Assembly: GCA_026196495.1 (NCBI GenBank)
Contig: JAPHSY010000001.1
Span: forward strand, 1-64,000
DNA length: 64,000 bases
Direction of reading: 5' to 3'
From: Magnetovibrio sp.
GTDB taxonomy: Bacteria; Pseudomonadota; Alphaproteobacteria; Rhodospirillales; Magnetovibrionaceae
The translations under genes were made by a program, and so were the position numbers. Under the pieces are notes generated by a model. The model was not told the origin of the DNA. It saw only the letters and a program-made list of their open reading frames with translations, and did not search any database. The stretch's first letter is position 1. Each line of letters begins with the position of its first letter. This document shows, piece after piece, positions 35,413-45,244 of the stretch.

Positions 35413-35970
35413 TTAAGGGGTCTTAGGCTTGAGTGGAAATGCGTCCATACCGTCAATACTTTTGGCATTTCTGCCCCAATATTCTTCAACCTTGTCTTGG
35501 CCCTGTTTTTGCCAATGATTGACCAAAGCGTCGCGGTCTTCGCGGAATTCATAACACGGAACACTCATGCCACAGGAATCTTGGGTTTGGGCGACTTCGA
35601 TCACCATAATTTGGCGGGTGCCCGTGAATGTTGGAAACAGTGCGCTGAGCTTCACCCATTCGCTATCCAGCTGGGCGACAACCCGTCCGGTGCCAAACAA
35701 GCGCACAATCTTGGGCGGACCTTCGAAGGCGCAAAACATAACGGTGATGCGGCCATTTTCGTTCAAGTGGGCGGATGTTTCATTGCCACTGCCAGTCAAA
35801 TCCAGATAGGCCACCCGGTTGGGGCCAAGGACGCGAAAGCTGTCCATGCCCTTGGGTGATACATTGACATGTCCCCCTGCGGATAAAGGTGCAGAGGCAA
35901 CAAAAAACACGTGCTGCGCTTCGATGAAGCTACGCTGTTTTTCGCTGATTGCGTCAAAAAAGGTCGCCAT
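35413..35970 (-). CDS. Pyridoxamine-5'-phosphate-oxidase-fold protein
   Basis: A protein of 185 residues with a split-barrel flavin-binding fold. It has the segments HVFFVASAPL, HVNVSPKGMDSFRVLGPNRVAYLDLTGSG (in two parts) and GRITVMFCAFEGPP typical of the PNPOx-like subfamily with about 180-200 residues. The reaction is unknown; F420- or FMN-dependent reductases and haem-related proteins share the fold. The ATG is 12 bases after the maeB stop on the same strand's downstream side, so it could be cotranscribed. Confidence 0.85.
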   Translation of the reverse strand: MATFFDAISEKQRSFIEAQHVFFVASAPLSAGGHVNVSPKGMDSFRVLGPNRVAYLDLTGSGNETSAHLNENGRITVMFCAFEGPPKIVRLFGTGRVVAQLDSEWVKLSALFPTFTGTRQIMVIEVAQTQDSCGMSVPCYEFREDRDALVNHWQKQGQDKVEEYWGRNAKSIDGMDAFPLKPKTP

Positions 35971-35982
35971 GTGACCCTCAAA

Positions 35983-38262
35983 TTAAATTGCGTCGTGTGC
36001 TGCCAGTGCTGCCATGTTGACCAAATCCGAAACCGTTGCGCCCAACGGCACAATTTGTGCGGGTTTGGAAATGCCCAACAACAGTGGACCAATAACGGTC
36101 CCACCGCCCAATTGCTGCACCAGGCCTGCCGAAATGCTGGCAGCGTTCAGGCCGGGCATGACCATAACATTGGCGGGACCAGACAAGCGTGTGAACGGGT
36201 AGACGCGTTTTTGGAGTTCGTAATCCAGCGCCACTTCGGCGTTCATTTCGCCTTCATACTCAAAGCTTACGTTGGATGCATCCAAGATCTTCATGGCTTC
36301 GCGCACCACCTGGGTGCGTTCGGGCATGGGATTGCCAAAATTGGAAAAAGCCATCATCGCCACGCGGGGTTCTTGTCCCAAATGTCGAACCTTTGCAGCG
36401 GCTTGGATGGCGGTATCGGCCATTTGTTGTGCATCCGGCATGACGTTTACGGCGGTGTCGGCCAAGAACACGGTACGCCCTTGGGCAACTAACAATGTCA
36501 GTCCCAAAACGGACTGATTGGGCACCGGATCGATCACACGGGTGATGTCTTGTAGCGCTACATGGTAGTTGCGGGTTAAGCCCGTGACCATGGCATCGGC
36601 ATCGCCTTGGGCAACCATGCACGCGGCAAAGATGTTGCGGTTTTGATTAACCATGCGCTGACAGTCGCGGAACAGTTTGCCTTCGCGTTGCAAGCGTTCA
36701 TAAACGTCATCGACGTAACGCTCAGTCGCATCCGACAGCTTGGCATTGGTGATTTCGACACCGTCCAATTTGGGCAGGCCCAGTTCCCGCAGTTTTTCGA
36801 GAATTTCATTTTCCCGACCCACCAAGATGGGGAAGCCATAACCAGCGTTATAAAACGCCACAGCCGCACGGATGGATTTTTCCTCTTCACCCTCGGCAAA
36901 GACCACACGGCGGGGGTGCAAATGCACGTCTTCAAAAATGGCCTGTAAGCTGGGTGCGGTTGGGTCCATACGGGCCGTCAATTCATTGCGGTACGCATCC
37001 ATATCGATCAGCGGACGTTGGGCCACACCACTGTCCATGGCGGCTTGGGCCACGGCGGGTGGCACGGTGGTGATCAGGCGCGGATCGAACGGTGCGGGAA
37101 TGATGTAATCGGGGCCGTATTGCAAGTGCTGGCCGGAATAGGCCATATCCACTTCGTCGGGCACATCTTCGCGCGCCAAGGAAGCGATGGCCTGGGCGGC
37201 GGCGACCTTCATGTCTTCGTTGATGGTCGTGGCACGCACGTCCAAGGCACCGCGGAAAATATATGGGAAGCCCAGGACATTGTTGATTTGGTTGGGATAA
37301 TCCGAACGCCCCGTGGCGGTGATGGCATCAGCACGCACGGCTTTGACGTCTTCGGGGGTAATTTCCGGATCGGGGTTGGCCATGGCGAAGATGATCGGTC
37401 TGTCGGCCATGCTTTCGACCATCTTTTGAGTCACGGCGCCTTTGACCGACAGCCCTAAGAATACATCGGCATCGACCATAGCATCTTCCAGGGTGCGGGC
37501 ATCGGTGGGTGCGGCGTGCGCAGTTTTCCATTGGTTCATGCCGATTTCGCGGCCTTGATAGATAACACCCTTGGAATCACACATGATGGTGTTTTCCGGG
37601 CGCACACCCATGCACTGGACCAGCTCGATACAAGCAATTGCGGCGGCACCTGCACCGTTGACCACGACTTTAACGTCAGCCATGTCGCGCCCGGTTAGAT
37701 CGCAGGCATTGATCATGCCCGCAGCGGTGATAATGGCGGTGCCGTGTTGGTCATCGTGGAAAACCGGAATGTCCATCTTTTCACGCAATTGCTGTTCGAT
37801 GATGAAGCAATCGGGTGCGGCGATGTCTTCGAGGTTGATGCCACCAAAGGTGGGACCCAACAGTTTGACGCAATTGATGAATTCATCTGAATCTTTGGTG
37901 TCGACTTCCAGATCGATGCCGTCGATATCGGCAAAGCGTTTAAACAGAACGGCTTTGCCTTCCATTACCGGCTTAGATGCCTGTGCACCTAAATCACCCA
38001 GACCCAGAACGGCGGTACCGTTGGAGATAATCGCAACAATATTACCTTTGGCGGTGTAATCGTACGCCAATTGCGGATCACGTTCGATTTCCAAACAGGG
38101 CGCGGCCACACCCGGGCTGTAGGCCAGGGACAAATCACGCTGTGTTGTCAATGGCTTGGTCGGGTGGATTTCCAGCTTACCAGGACGGCCAGAGGCGTGC
38201 ATCACCAACGCTTCTTGGTCGGTGGCGCTCATATGCTCGTGATCATTGTCAGAATGGGACAT
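35983..38262 (-). CDS. maeB: NADP-dependent malic enzyme with phosphotransacetylase-like domain
   Basis: A protein of 759 residues from the ATG at 38262. The N-terminal malic-enzyme domain (YSPGVAAPC, GDLGAQASKPVMEGKAVLFK) and NAD(P)-binding domain occupy about 1-420. A C-terminal PTA-like domain (about 430-759) makes this the large MaeB form, in which that domain binds acetyl-CoA as a regulator. It decarboxylates malate to pyruvate, yielding NADPH. No clear ribosome-binding site marks the start, and a TTG at 38280 is an alternative. Confidence 0.95.
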   Translation of the reverse strand: MSHSDNDHEHMSATDQEALVMHASGRPGKLEIHPTKPLTTQRDLSLAYSPGVAAPCLEIERDPQLAYDYTAKGNIVAIISNGTAVLGLGDLGAQASKPVMEGKAVLFKRFADIDGIDLEVDTKDSDEFINCVKLLGPTFGGINLEDIAAPDCFIIEQQLREKMDIPVFHDDQHGTAIITAAGMINACDLTGRDMADVKVVVNGAGAAAIACIELVQCMGVRPENTIMCDSKGVIYQGREIGMNQWKTAHAAPTDARTLEDAMVDADVFLGLSVKGAVTQKMVESMADRPIIFAMANPDPEITPEDVKAVRADAITATGRSDYPNQINNVLGFPYIFRGALDVRATTINEDMKVAAAQAIASLAREDVPDEVDMAYSGQHLQYGPDYIIPAPFDPRLITTVPPAVAQAAMDSGVAQRPLIDMDAYRNELTARMDPTAPSLQAIFEDVHLHPRRVVFAEGEEEKSIRAAVAFYNAGYGFPILVGRENEILEKLRELGLPKLDGVEITNAKLSDATERYVDDVYERLQREGKLFRDCQRMVNQNRNIFAACMVAQGDADAMVTGLTRNYHVALQDITRVIDPVPNQSVLGLTLLVAQGRTVFLADTAVNVMPDAQQMADTAIQAAAKVRHLGQEPRVAMMAFSNFGNPMPERTQVVREAMKILDASNVSFEYEGEMNAEVALDYELQKRVYPFTRLSGPANVMVMPGLNAASISAGLVQQLGGGTVIGPLLLGISKPAQIVPLGATVSDLVNMAALAAHDAI

Positions 38263-38311
38263 GGGTGGGAGGTCTCTCAAAATAGAAGCAATTTAAAAGA
38301 TTGTTGCGCGA

Positions 38312-38794
38312 TTAAGCACTTCGTTGGTGCATGTGTACGTTGGCAGCACCGAATTGTTCAAGGACTTTTAAGGCGTGGGCCTGTTTTTCTGCATTTGAGC
38401 AGCCCACCCACAAGATCACACCGCCAGCCGCCAAAGCATTGGCGAAGTGTTCGGTGTGGGGTGTGGCGGTGACTTCATCCAGCACATCTTTGGCGACCAC
38501 ACCCGCCGTGGCGGCACCAATGACGGATGCAATGGCCGCTGCGGTGGGCCCACCCGCCAATAAAATGGCACCACTAGCAACCAATGGGCCTTCGTATTTG
38601 ATCTCACCAACCATAGCGGTAAGCACGTCTTTCCAGGGTTTTCCCGGTGATCCGGCAGCATCTAAGGATTCATGGCTGTCGAGGACCGATAAGTCTGAAC
38701 GCTCAAACCCTTCATCCAGTAGATGGTGAACGGCGGCCTCAAAGCCAGCACGATCACTGAAAATACCGACAGCTTCGTTCAAAGGGGTGGTCAT
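38312..38794 (-). CDS. GSP17M/YflT-like stress protein with glycine-rich helix
   Basis: A protein of 160 residues. Its first 40 resemble the small alpha/beta domain of general-stress proteins such as YflT (AVGIFSDRAGFEAAVHHLLD). A Gly/Ala-rich hydrophobic stretch in the centre (about 72-103) resembles a glycine zipper, and a second alpha/beta repeat follows (GGVILWVGCSNAEKQAHALK). A role in stress is inferred only from that likeness. It lies just upstream of maeB on the same strand, with 49 bases between. Confidence 0.6.
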   Translation of the reverse strand: MTTPLNEAVGIFSDRAGFEAAVHHLLDEGFERSDLSVLDSHESLDAAGSPGKPWKDVLTAMVGEIKYEGPLVASGAILLAGGPTAAAIASVIGAATAGVVAKDVLDEVTATPHTEHFANALAAGGVILWVGCSNAEKQAHALKVLEQFGAANVHMHQRSA

Positions 38795-38952
38795 GAAAGA
38801 ACCTCCGAAATCAACTTTTTATTATATCTCAGATGTTAGGACGCTTTACCCATGATGGTCTAGCCCTTGGGCCAAGGTATTTCGCGTGTTGATTCGTGTG
38901 GGGTGCGGTGTAATGTGGATGAGTTTTTCAGCACCGGATTCTCTCAAATTTC

Positions 38953-41643
38953 ATGAACAGCGAAGCACCCAAAAAACCAGATAAACCCGCAGCAGGGGCG
39001 ACACCGATGATGGTGCAGTTTTTGTCCATCAAGGAAGACCACCCCGATGCTCTGCTGTTTTATCGCATGGGTGATTTTTACGAACTGTTTTTTGAAGATG
39101 CCGAAAAGGCAGCGGGTGCACTCGACATCACCCTGACCAAGCGCGGTAAGCACAATGGTGATGACATCCCCATGTGCGGTGTTCCAGTGCACAGCCACGA
39201 ACAATATCTGTCACGCTTGATCCGCAAGGGCTACCGCGTTGCCGTGTGCGAACAAACCGAAGACCCGGCAGAAGCCAAAAAGCGTGGTGCCAAATCTGTG
39301 GTGCGTCGGGACGTGGTGCGCGTGGTGACCCCCGGCACCATCACTGAAGACAGCCTTTTGGATGCGCGTTCGAACAATTATCTGGCCGCCGTTGCCGAAG
39401 CCCAGGGTGAGTTGGGCTTGGCGTGGATCGATGTGTCCACCGGTCAATTTTTTGCCCAAAGCTCGGCCCAAGATCAGTTGGGGGCGCAGCTTGCACGGTT
39501 GAAACCCGGTGAACTTCTTTACCCCGACAGTCTGATAAATCGGAATGGCTACAACATCATCTTGGGCGATTGGCCCGATGCCCTGACGCCACAACCCGCG
39601 TCGCGTTTTGACAGCACCAATGGCCGCAAACGCATTGAAGCTTTGTTTGGTGTGAAAACCTTGGAGGCCTTTGGCGGATTTAGCCGCGCCGAAGTGGCGG
39701 CGGCGGGTGCATTGCTGGATTATGTGGAGCTGACCCAAAAAGGGAAGCTCCCGCGCATCACGCCGTTGGTGCGGATTTCGGCCGGTGGGGTGATGGAAAT
39801 CGATGCCGCGACGCGCCGGAACCTGGAATTGTCGGAAACCCTGACGGGCACACGCAAAGGATCGCTCCTGGCGGTGATGGATCGCACCATTACGGGCGCG
39901 GGTGCGCGCCTGTTGGCGGAACGTCTGGCGGCACCGTTGACCCATGTGGAGGCGATCGAAGAACGCTTTGGTGATGTGCAGTTCGGTTTGGACCAAGGTC
40001 ACACCCGTGATGATGTGCGCGCCCTGCTCAGCCGTTGCCCAGATTTGGAACGTGCGCTCACCCGTATCACGTTGGGCCGGGGTGGTCCGCGTGATTTGGC
40101 GGCGATCAAAGACGGCTTGGCACTCAGCGCCGATGCCCGAGATTTGTTCCAGGGCAAAGATGTTCCCAGTGGTCTGGCCACAAGCCTGGAAAACCTGGGC
40201 GAGCATGGCGGATTGGTGGGTGAACTGAATGCGGCGTTGAGTGAAGAGCTTCCCGTGCTGGCGCGCGATGGCGGTTATGTCCGCACAGGCTATCGTCCCG
40301 ATTTGGACGAGCTGAAAACGCTGCGTGATGAAAGCCGCCGTTTGATTGCGGGCCTGCAAGGCAACTATCAAACCGACACGGGCATTGCTTCGTTAAAGGT
40401 CAAACACAACAACGTTTTGGGCTATTTCATCGAAGTCCCGGCCAAGCAAGGCGACAAAATGATGGAGGACGTTAAGGGTGGAGAGAGCCCTTACATCCAT
40501 CGCCAAACCATGGCCAATGCGGTGCGCTTTTCCACGGTTGAGCTGTCTGAACTGGAAGGCAAGATCGCCCGTGCTGCAGACGGTGCGGTGGCGTTGGAAC
40601 TGGAAGTTTTTGAGCAATTGGTGGCCCGCGTCGTGAACCATGCCGATGTCATCGCCACCGCCGCACGCGCCTTGGCGGAACTGGATGTGGCGTTTGGCCT
40701 AGCGCAATTGGCATTGGATGCGCGACTCACCCGTCCGGTGGTGGATGACAGCCGCGATTTTGAAATCAGCCAAGGCCGTCACCCGGTGGTCGAAGCCGCC
40801 CTGGAAGCAGGCGAAGGCGAAAAGTTTGTCGCCAACGATTGCACTCAAGATGACGAAGACGGGCGCCTTTGGTTGCTTACGGGTCCGAACATGGCGGGTA
40901 AATCGACTTTCTTGCGGCAAAATGCATTGATCGCGGTGATGGCACAAATGGGTTCGTTTGTGCCCGCAGCTTCGGCACGCATCGGAGTGGTGGATCGCCT
41001 GTTTAGCCGCGTTGGCGCGGCGGACGATCTGGCGCGGGGGCGTTCAACCTTCATGGTGGAAATGGTCGAAACCGCCGCCATCTTGAACCAAGCGGGCGAA
41101 CGCGCCTTGGTGATCTTGGATGAAATTGGGCGCGGTACGTCGACCTTTGACGGTCTCTCCATCGCCTGGGCGGTGATCGAACACCTTCACGAAGTCAACA
41201 CATGCCGCGCGCTGTTCGCCACTCACTATCACGAACTCACCGCACTTCAAGCCAAGCTCGATGGTCTGTCCTGTCACGCCATGAAAGTGAAAGAGTGGAA
41301 GGGTGAGGTTGTCTTCTTGCACGAAGTTGGCCCCGGCGCGGCGGACCGTTCATACGGTATTCACGTCGGCCAACTGGCGGGCTTGCCCCCCGCAGTGGTC
41401 ACCCGCGCCGAACAGATTTTGAAATCCTTGGAAGAAGGTGAGCAGTCCTCGACGGTGACCAAGTTGGCCGATGACCTGCCTCTGTTTTCCCATGCCCCGG
41501 CCAACCCCGGTGGTGCAAATGCAGGCCCGCGCCAATCCTCCGAAGTCGAAGACGCGGTCAAAGCCGTACTCCCCGATGAGATGACCCCGCGCGAAGCGTT
41601 GGATTTCTTGTACCGTTTGAAGGGTATGGATGTGGGCGACTAA
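38953..41643 (+). CDS. mutS: DNA mismatch-repair protein MutS
   Basis: A protein of 896 residues. Domain I carries the mismatch-reading Phe-x-Glu in [14 protein letters not shown]. Connector, lever and clamp domains follow, and the ABC-type ATPase has Walker [14 protein letters not shown], Walker [14 protein letters not shown] and the C-terminal helix-turn-helix. No ribosome-binding site is visible. The stop shares bases with the opposite gene's stop (4-base convergent overlap). The glnD gene lies 3.6 kb away, as in several alphaproteobacteria where mutS and glnD are neighbours. Confidence 0.99.
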   Translation: MNSEAPKKPDKPAAGATPMMVQFLSIKEDHPDALLFYRMGDFYELFFEDAEKAAGALDITLTKRGKHNGDDIPMCGVPVHSHEQYLSRLIRKGYRVAVCEQTEDPAEAKKRGAKSVVRRDVVRVVTPGTITEDSLLDARSNNYLAAVAEAQGELGLAWIDVSTGQFFAQSSAQDQLGAQLARLKPGELLYPDSLINRNGYNIILGDWPDALTPQPASRFDSTNGRKRIEALFGVKTLEAFGGFSRAEVAAAGALLDYVELTQKGKLPRITPLVRISAGGVMEIDAATRRNLELSETLTGTRKGSLLAVMDRTITGAGARLLAERLAAPLTHVEAIEERFGDVQFGLDQGHTRDDVRALLSRCPDLERALTRITLGRGGPRDLAAIKDGLALSADARDLFQGKDVPSGLATSLENLGEHGGLVGELNAALSEELPVLARDGGYVRTGYRPDLDELKTLRDESRRLIAGLQGNYQTDTGIASLKVKHNNVLGYFIEVPAKQGDKMMEDVKGGESPYIHRQTMANAVRFSTVELSELEGKIARAADGAVALELEVFEQLVARVVNHADVIATAARALAELDVAFGLAQLALDARLTRPVVDDSRDFEISQGRHPVVEAALEAGEGEKFVANDCTQDDEDGRLWLLTGPNMAGKSTFLRQNALIAVMAQMGSFVPAASARIGVVDRLFSRVGAADDLARGRSTFMVEMVETAAILNQAGERALVILDEIGRGTSTFDGLSIAWAVIEHLHEVNTCRALFATHYHELTALQAKLDGLSCHAMKVKEWKGEVVFLHEVGPGAADRSYGIHVGQLAGLPPAVVTRAEQILKSLEEGEQSSTVTKLADDLPLFSHAPANPGGANAGPRQSSEVEDAVKAVLPDEMTPREALDFLYRLKGMDVGD

Positions 41644-42392
41644 CCCTGCACTCCAATCTCACATAACCTATCCATCCCCTCCGGCACATCGTCGGGGCAT
41701 TGGCCGCAGAGCATGTTGGCGGGGACGGCGAGGTCCATTTTTTTGGGGTACGCTAGGTTCAGGCCGTTCATGATCCCGATAAAGTCATCTTCACCCGTAC
41801 CGTTTTTCAGACGCGGGTTGCGGGTGCGTTCTTGGGCGATGGAAGACACGCTCCGTCCATGATAGTCGTGGCCGGGATAAACCAACGTGTCACCCGGCAA
41901 GGTGAACAGCTTGGTTTGGATAGAGCGGTAAAGCTCTGATGATGAACCGCCCTGGAAATCCGTGCGCCCACAGCCATCAATCAACAAACAATCCCCCGTC
42001 ATCACGGCTTGGTTGGCACCTTGATCGATGAGATAGCTCAAATGATGGTCCGTGTGGCCCGGTGTGAACAATGGGTTGAGGGATATGGTGCCAAAGTTAA
42101 GCGGGCTGTCTTCACTGACTTGGATATCGGCACAACCCACCCCGGCTTTGGATGGCATGGCAATTTTGGAATCCGTGATGGATTTGAGTTTCAGGGCCGA
42201 GGTCAGATGATCGGCGTGAATGTGTGTGTCGAGTGTATAGGCCAGCTCTAGTCCGAGGTCTTGGAGTTGTTGCAGGTCCCGATCAAAGGTCTCCAATGCC
42301 GGATCCACCAAAACGGCTTTGCCTGTTTCAGGGCAACCAATCAAATAGGTGTAGGTTGAAGAGCTGTCTTCAAACAGTTGACGAAAAATCAC
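41640..42392 (-). CDS. Persulfide dioxygenase-like metallo-beta-lactamase-fold protein (ETHE1/GloB-like)
   Basis: A protein of 250 residues of the MBL fold. The metal motif is THIHADH, with further ligands in TPGHTDHH and the [10 protein letters not shown] segment. The [10 protein letters not shown] segment is typical of ETHE1-type persulfide dioxygenases, which oxidise glutathione persulfide to sulfite. The extra C-terminal part with paired cysteines (MLCGQCPDD) fits bacterial members. Glyoxalase II is the less likely alternative. gshB in this window would supply glutathione. Confidence 0.85.
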   Translation of the reverse strand: MIFRQLFEDSSSTYTYLIGCPETGKAVLVDPALETFDRDLQQLQDLGLELAYTLDTHIHADHLTSALKLKSITDSKIAMPSKAGVGCADIQVSEDSPLNFGTISLNPLFTPGHTDHHLSYLIDQGANQAVMTGDCLLIDGCGRTDFQGGSSSELYRSIQTKLFTLPGDTLVYPGHDYHGRSVSSIAQERTRNPRLKNGTGEDDFIGIMNGLNLAYPKKMDLAVPANMLCGQCPDDVPEGMDRLCEIGVQG

Positions 42393-42529
42393 AACTTACC
42401 TCATGCCTTATATGAGTGTTATCTCATTTAAATATGGGTCCAAGCCGACCATAGACAAGACCAATTTGCGCCATACCCTTGCCACAGTTTGTGGTTGAAA
42501 TGCTCACAGTGGAAAGTGAGGGCGTTGAT

Positions 42530-42994
42530 ATGCGAAAGATATTCAAAATTGGTGTGGTGACCTTAGGCCTAGTTGGTGCCGGGTTTGTGGCGTGGACCAT
42601 GAATTCTTCCACCTCGGCGAAGGCGGCGGAGATGGTGGTTTATAAATCCCCCAGCTGTGGCTGTTGTGGGGCCTGGATCGACCATGTCAAAGACAGTGGT
42701 TTTGAAGTTGAGGTCCACGATGTGCTTGACCTTTCAGCCATCAAAGCCAAGGCTGGTGTTCCGGGTGAAATGGAATCGTGCCATACCGCCATGATTGATG
42801 GCTACGTGGTCGAAGGCCATGTGCCCGCAGATGATATCAAACAGTTGTTGGTGGAACGCCCCGATGTAAACGGTATTTCTGTGCCGGGTATGCCGATTGG
42901 CTCACCGGGCATGGAAATGGGGGATGAAAAAGAACCCTATGCATCCGTTTTGTTTAGCGAGGCTGGCTACCAGGTTTTTGCTGAACACAATTAA
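42530..42994 (+). CDS. DUF411 metal-binding protein
   Basis: A protein of 154 residues from the ATG at 42530, supported by GAGGG with an 8-base spacer; the upstream start at 42479 is rejected. It has an N-terminal membrane or signal segment (about 5-24). The DUF411 cysteine cluster SPSCGCCGAWIDHV has C43, C45 and C46. A further SCHTAMIDGYVVEGHVP block contains the conserved Cys-His. Members are linked to copper handling. The C-terminal PGSPGMEMGDEKEPY type tail, with methionines, also suits copper. It is divergent from the ETHE1-like gene. Confidence 0.88.
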   Translation: MRKIFKIGVVTLGLVGAGFVAWTMNSSTSAKAAEMVVYKSPSCGCCGAWIDHVKDSGFEVEVHDVLDLSAIKAKAGVPGEMESCHTAMIDGYVVEGHVPADDIKQLLVERPDVNGISVPGMPIGSPGMEMGDEKEPYASVLFSEAGYQVFAEHN

Positions 42995-43629
42995 GCGTTC
43001 ATAATGATTGGGGCGTCACCCGGTTTCCATGGATCGTATTTATCCATCACCGCGTTGAAAGCTTCGGAATTGGTGAACGTCGTCAACCAGCGTTGCGTGT
43101 ATCTGTGCTTTGTTGCAAAAAACCAATCCCAATCGGCCAGGGCGAATTGGCGCACAAACGGTGCGATGGCAAAATCGGCCTGACAGGGCCCGTCGCCAAA
43201 CAAACACCCAGTCCCCAACTGTTGTTCCAACTGGGCGATAAAGCGTTCGCCCAAATCGCGTGCTTCTAAGGGATCACAATCTTCATAACGGCTGGCGTAT
43301 TTATAACGATCCAGATGGATTTTAAATTGATTGTCGCAGCGATTGATCAATCCATTTTGGCTGATGGGGTCGGGCTCCAACCAGCGTTCGGGGTCATTTT
43401 GACTGAGCGCCCAGGCCATGATGTCCAGGCTTTCATCAATGACGCGCCCATTGGGCAATTGCAAAACCGGCACTGTGCCCTTGGATGATAGTACCAGCAT
43501 CTCGTCGGGTTTCTCTGTGAGAAGAACCTCACGCAGTTCGTAGGTGATGCCACTGATGTAAAGGGCCAATCGTGCCCGCATGGCGAAGGGGCAACGGCGG
43601 AAACTATATAGAATCGGTAAAGTAGTCAC
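42991..43629 (-). CDS. Glutathione S-transferase-like protein
   Basis: A protein of 212 residues. The N-terminal thioredoxin-like domain has a single active-site-region cysteine in RRCPFAMRARLAL and the cis-Pro motif TVPVLQLPNG-RVIDES. The C-terminal all-helical domain is complete. The start is GTG at 43629, overlapping the TGA of the preceding PLP-fold gene (GTGA), which indicates translational coupling. The substrate is unknown; it could be a glutaredoxin-2-like enzyme. Confidence 0.88.
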   Translation of the reverse strand: MTTLPILYSFRRCPFAMRARLALYISGITYELREVLLTEKPDEMLVLSSKGTVPVLQLPNGRVIDESLDIMAWALSQNDPERWLEPDPISQNGLINRCDNQFKIHLDRYKYASRYEDCDPLEARDLGERFIAQLEQQLGTGCLFGDGPCQADFAIAPFVRQFALADWDWFFATKHRYTQRWLTTFTNSEAFNAVMDKYDPWKPGDAPIIMNA

Positions 43630-45191
43630 GTTTCGGCCTCATCTTGTTCAGCACGATCATCCTTAATATGGGGATAGGCGGTGCGCAGGGCTTGGAAATT
43701 TTCATAGCCATTGAGTTCAGTCAGCAATTTAATGACGCCATCCTTGGATGGTCCAGGGCGGCTCCCCATAGCAACACGAAATGTATCAAATTTTCGATCT
43801 TGGCTCACGCCCATTTCAAGACGATGGGAACGGAAGCCAAAACTGGTCCCTGTCCAAAAACACAGTCTACGGTTCGCGGCTTCGTCTTCGATCACATGTC
43901 TTAAAAATGCTCGGTCATTGTTGCTGTTGGGGCGGTAGCGAATGTTGACAAAGGGGGCAACGGCCCAAGGTTTGTCTTTTGCGGTGCCCAGGCTGGGATG
44001 AAAAATATCACTAAACAATCCAGCGTCGGTACGAAGACACGCGTGTAACGCTTGGGCAAGGTCGCGGTTGGCGGCAAACACATTTTCACTGTGTTGTTGC
44101 ACAGCATCTGGATCTAAGAAAAATGGGGCGTGTAAAGCGGCCACTTCATTATATGATAATCCAGCCCCCAGCGTGGTGCGTGATACCTGTAAGGTATGAA
44201 CAACATCTTGAACAATTGTGTCGCTCTCAGGCGCCCACAATTCCATCAGTCCGACATTGGACAGCTCAAAGCCCTGCTGGTCGAGTTTTAGGCCAGATCG
44301 GATTTCCACGACCAGGGCTGGTGGATCAAATTCCAGTGCCGAACACAGTTCAGAAACGCAAAAGTGTTTTGCGGTTAATGAGGTATCCACAATGATCACG
44401 GTCGGGCGCTTGGATGTGCGTGCCTTCCAAGCTTGAACAAAACTATCGAGGTCAAACACATCCAATTCAAAGGATGCGCTGATCGGCTCGATCAACAAGA
44501 GATCAGGTTGTTCCGAACGGATAGACGTCCACAGGTTTTGTTGTCTTGCGGGTTTATGGCCGACAAATGTTCGGTCACAGAGCAAATGTAAGCTTTTGGT
44601 TATTTCAAAATAGCCCCCCCACCAGTACAGATGTTTGACACCTTTTAATTGTGGCCACCATCTGTGAGCAAAGGCTTTGTAAGCCTGCATAAATGTGGTC
44701 AGGGCGGACATGCCACTGGAAAACACAAGCGCTTGCTTGCGCCATCCTGTAGGCGGAAGTTCGGTTTTCAGGAGACGTTCTTGTAGCACCTCGGGCTTTA
44801 ACCAACGGTCATAGGGAAAGTGCATTTTTTGACCATCGGGCAGAAAGCGATGTTGGTTCAGTGGCGGTGACATCAAGTAACTGTCGGAACGTTGATGGAC
44901 GCAACGCAACCAATTGTGCCGCAAACCCAGGCTCAATCCTTCCAGAGTGCGCTCACCTTCTATGGTTTCAAGGGTGGGGGACTTGAGCAATTCTTGGGCT
45001 TTTTCCAGCCAGGACGTCAGGGGCCGGATCTTGATTTGTATATTGCCTTGCCCTGCATCCAAGTGACTTAATATGGCATGGGCCATTGCGATGAGGGCTT
45101 CGCATTCTGTTTTGCAGGGAGCTTGGGTCATATAACTCTGGATTGCTGAATAAATAGGATGGTTCACATTAGAGTGAAATGCTCTATACAT
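43626..45191 (-). CDS. Divergent PLP-dependent fold-type I protein (Cys/Met-metabolism-like)
   Basis: A protein of 521 residues without a name I recognise. Several blocks resemble the cystathionine-gamma-synthase group: FSSGMSALTTFMQA (phosphate/cofactor loop), LLLIEPISASFELDVFDL, VIIVDTSLTA (where the PLP-ring Asp sits) and RSGLKLDQQG (candidate Schiff-base Lys). An extra N-terminal region of about 150 residues precedes them. The GST-like gene overlaps its stop by 4 bases. It faces away from glnD with 53 bases between starts. An ATG at 45131 is an alternative start. The reaction is unknown. Confidence 0.65.
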   Translation of the reverse strand: MYRAFHSNVNHPIYSAIQSYMTQAPCKTECEALIAMAHAILSHLDAGQGNIQIKIRPLTSWLEKAQELLKSPTLETIEGERTLEGLSLGLRHNWLRCVHQRSDSYLMSPPLNQHRFLPDGQKMHFPYDRWLKPEVLQERLLKTELPPTGWRKQALVFSSGMSALTTFMQAYKAFAHRWWPQLKGVKHLYWWGGYFEITKSLHLLCDRTFVGHKPARQQNLWTSIRSEQPDLLLIEPISASFELDVFDLDSFVQAWKARTSKRPTVIIVDTSLTAKHFCVSELCSALEFDPPALVVEIRSGLKLDQQGFELSNVGLMELWAPESDTIVQDVVHTLQVSRTTLGAGLSYNEVAALHAPFFLDPDAVQQHSENVFAANRDLAQALHACLRTDAGLFSDIFHPSLGTAKDKPWAVAPFVNIRYRPNSNNDRAFLRHVIEDEAANRRLCFWTGTSFGFRSHRLEMGVSQDRKFDTFRVAMGSRPGPSKDGVIKLLTELNGYENFQALRTAYPHIKDDRAEQDEAET

Positions 45192-45244
45192 CTAATGAAA
45201 AGCCGGGCAGGTTGGGGAACCACAACGGCCACTTGGAAGACCAC

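Noticed and set aside
39211-40371. Open frame of 386 codons on the minus strand opposite mutS
   Set aside because: It lies wholly inside mutS, has no family resemblance, and is a by-product of the codon bias of the real gene.
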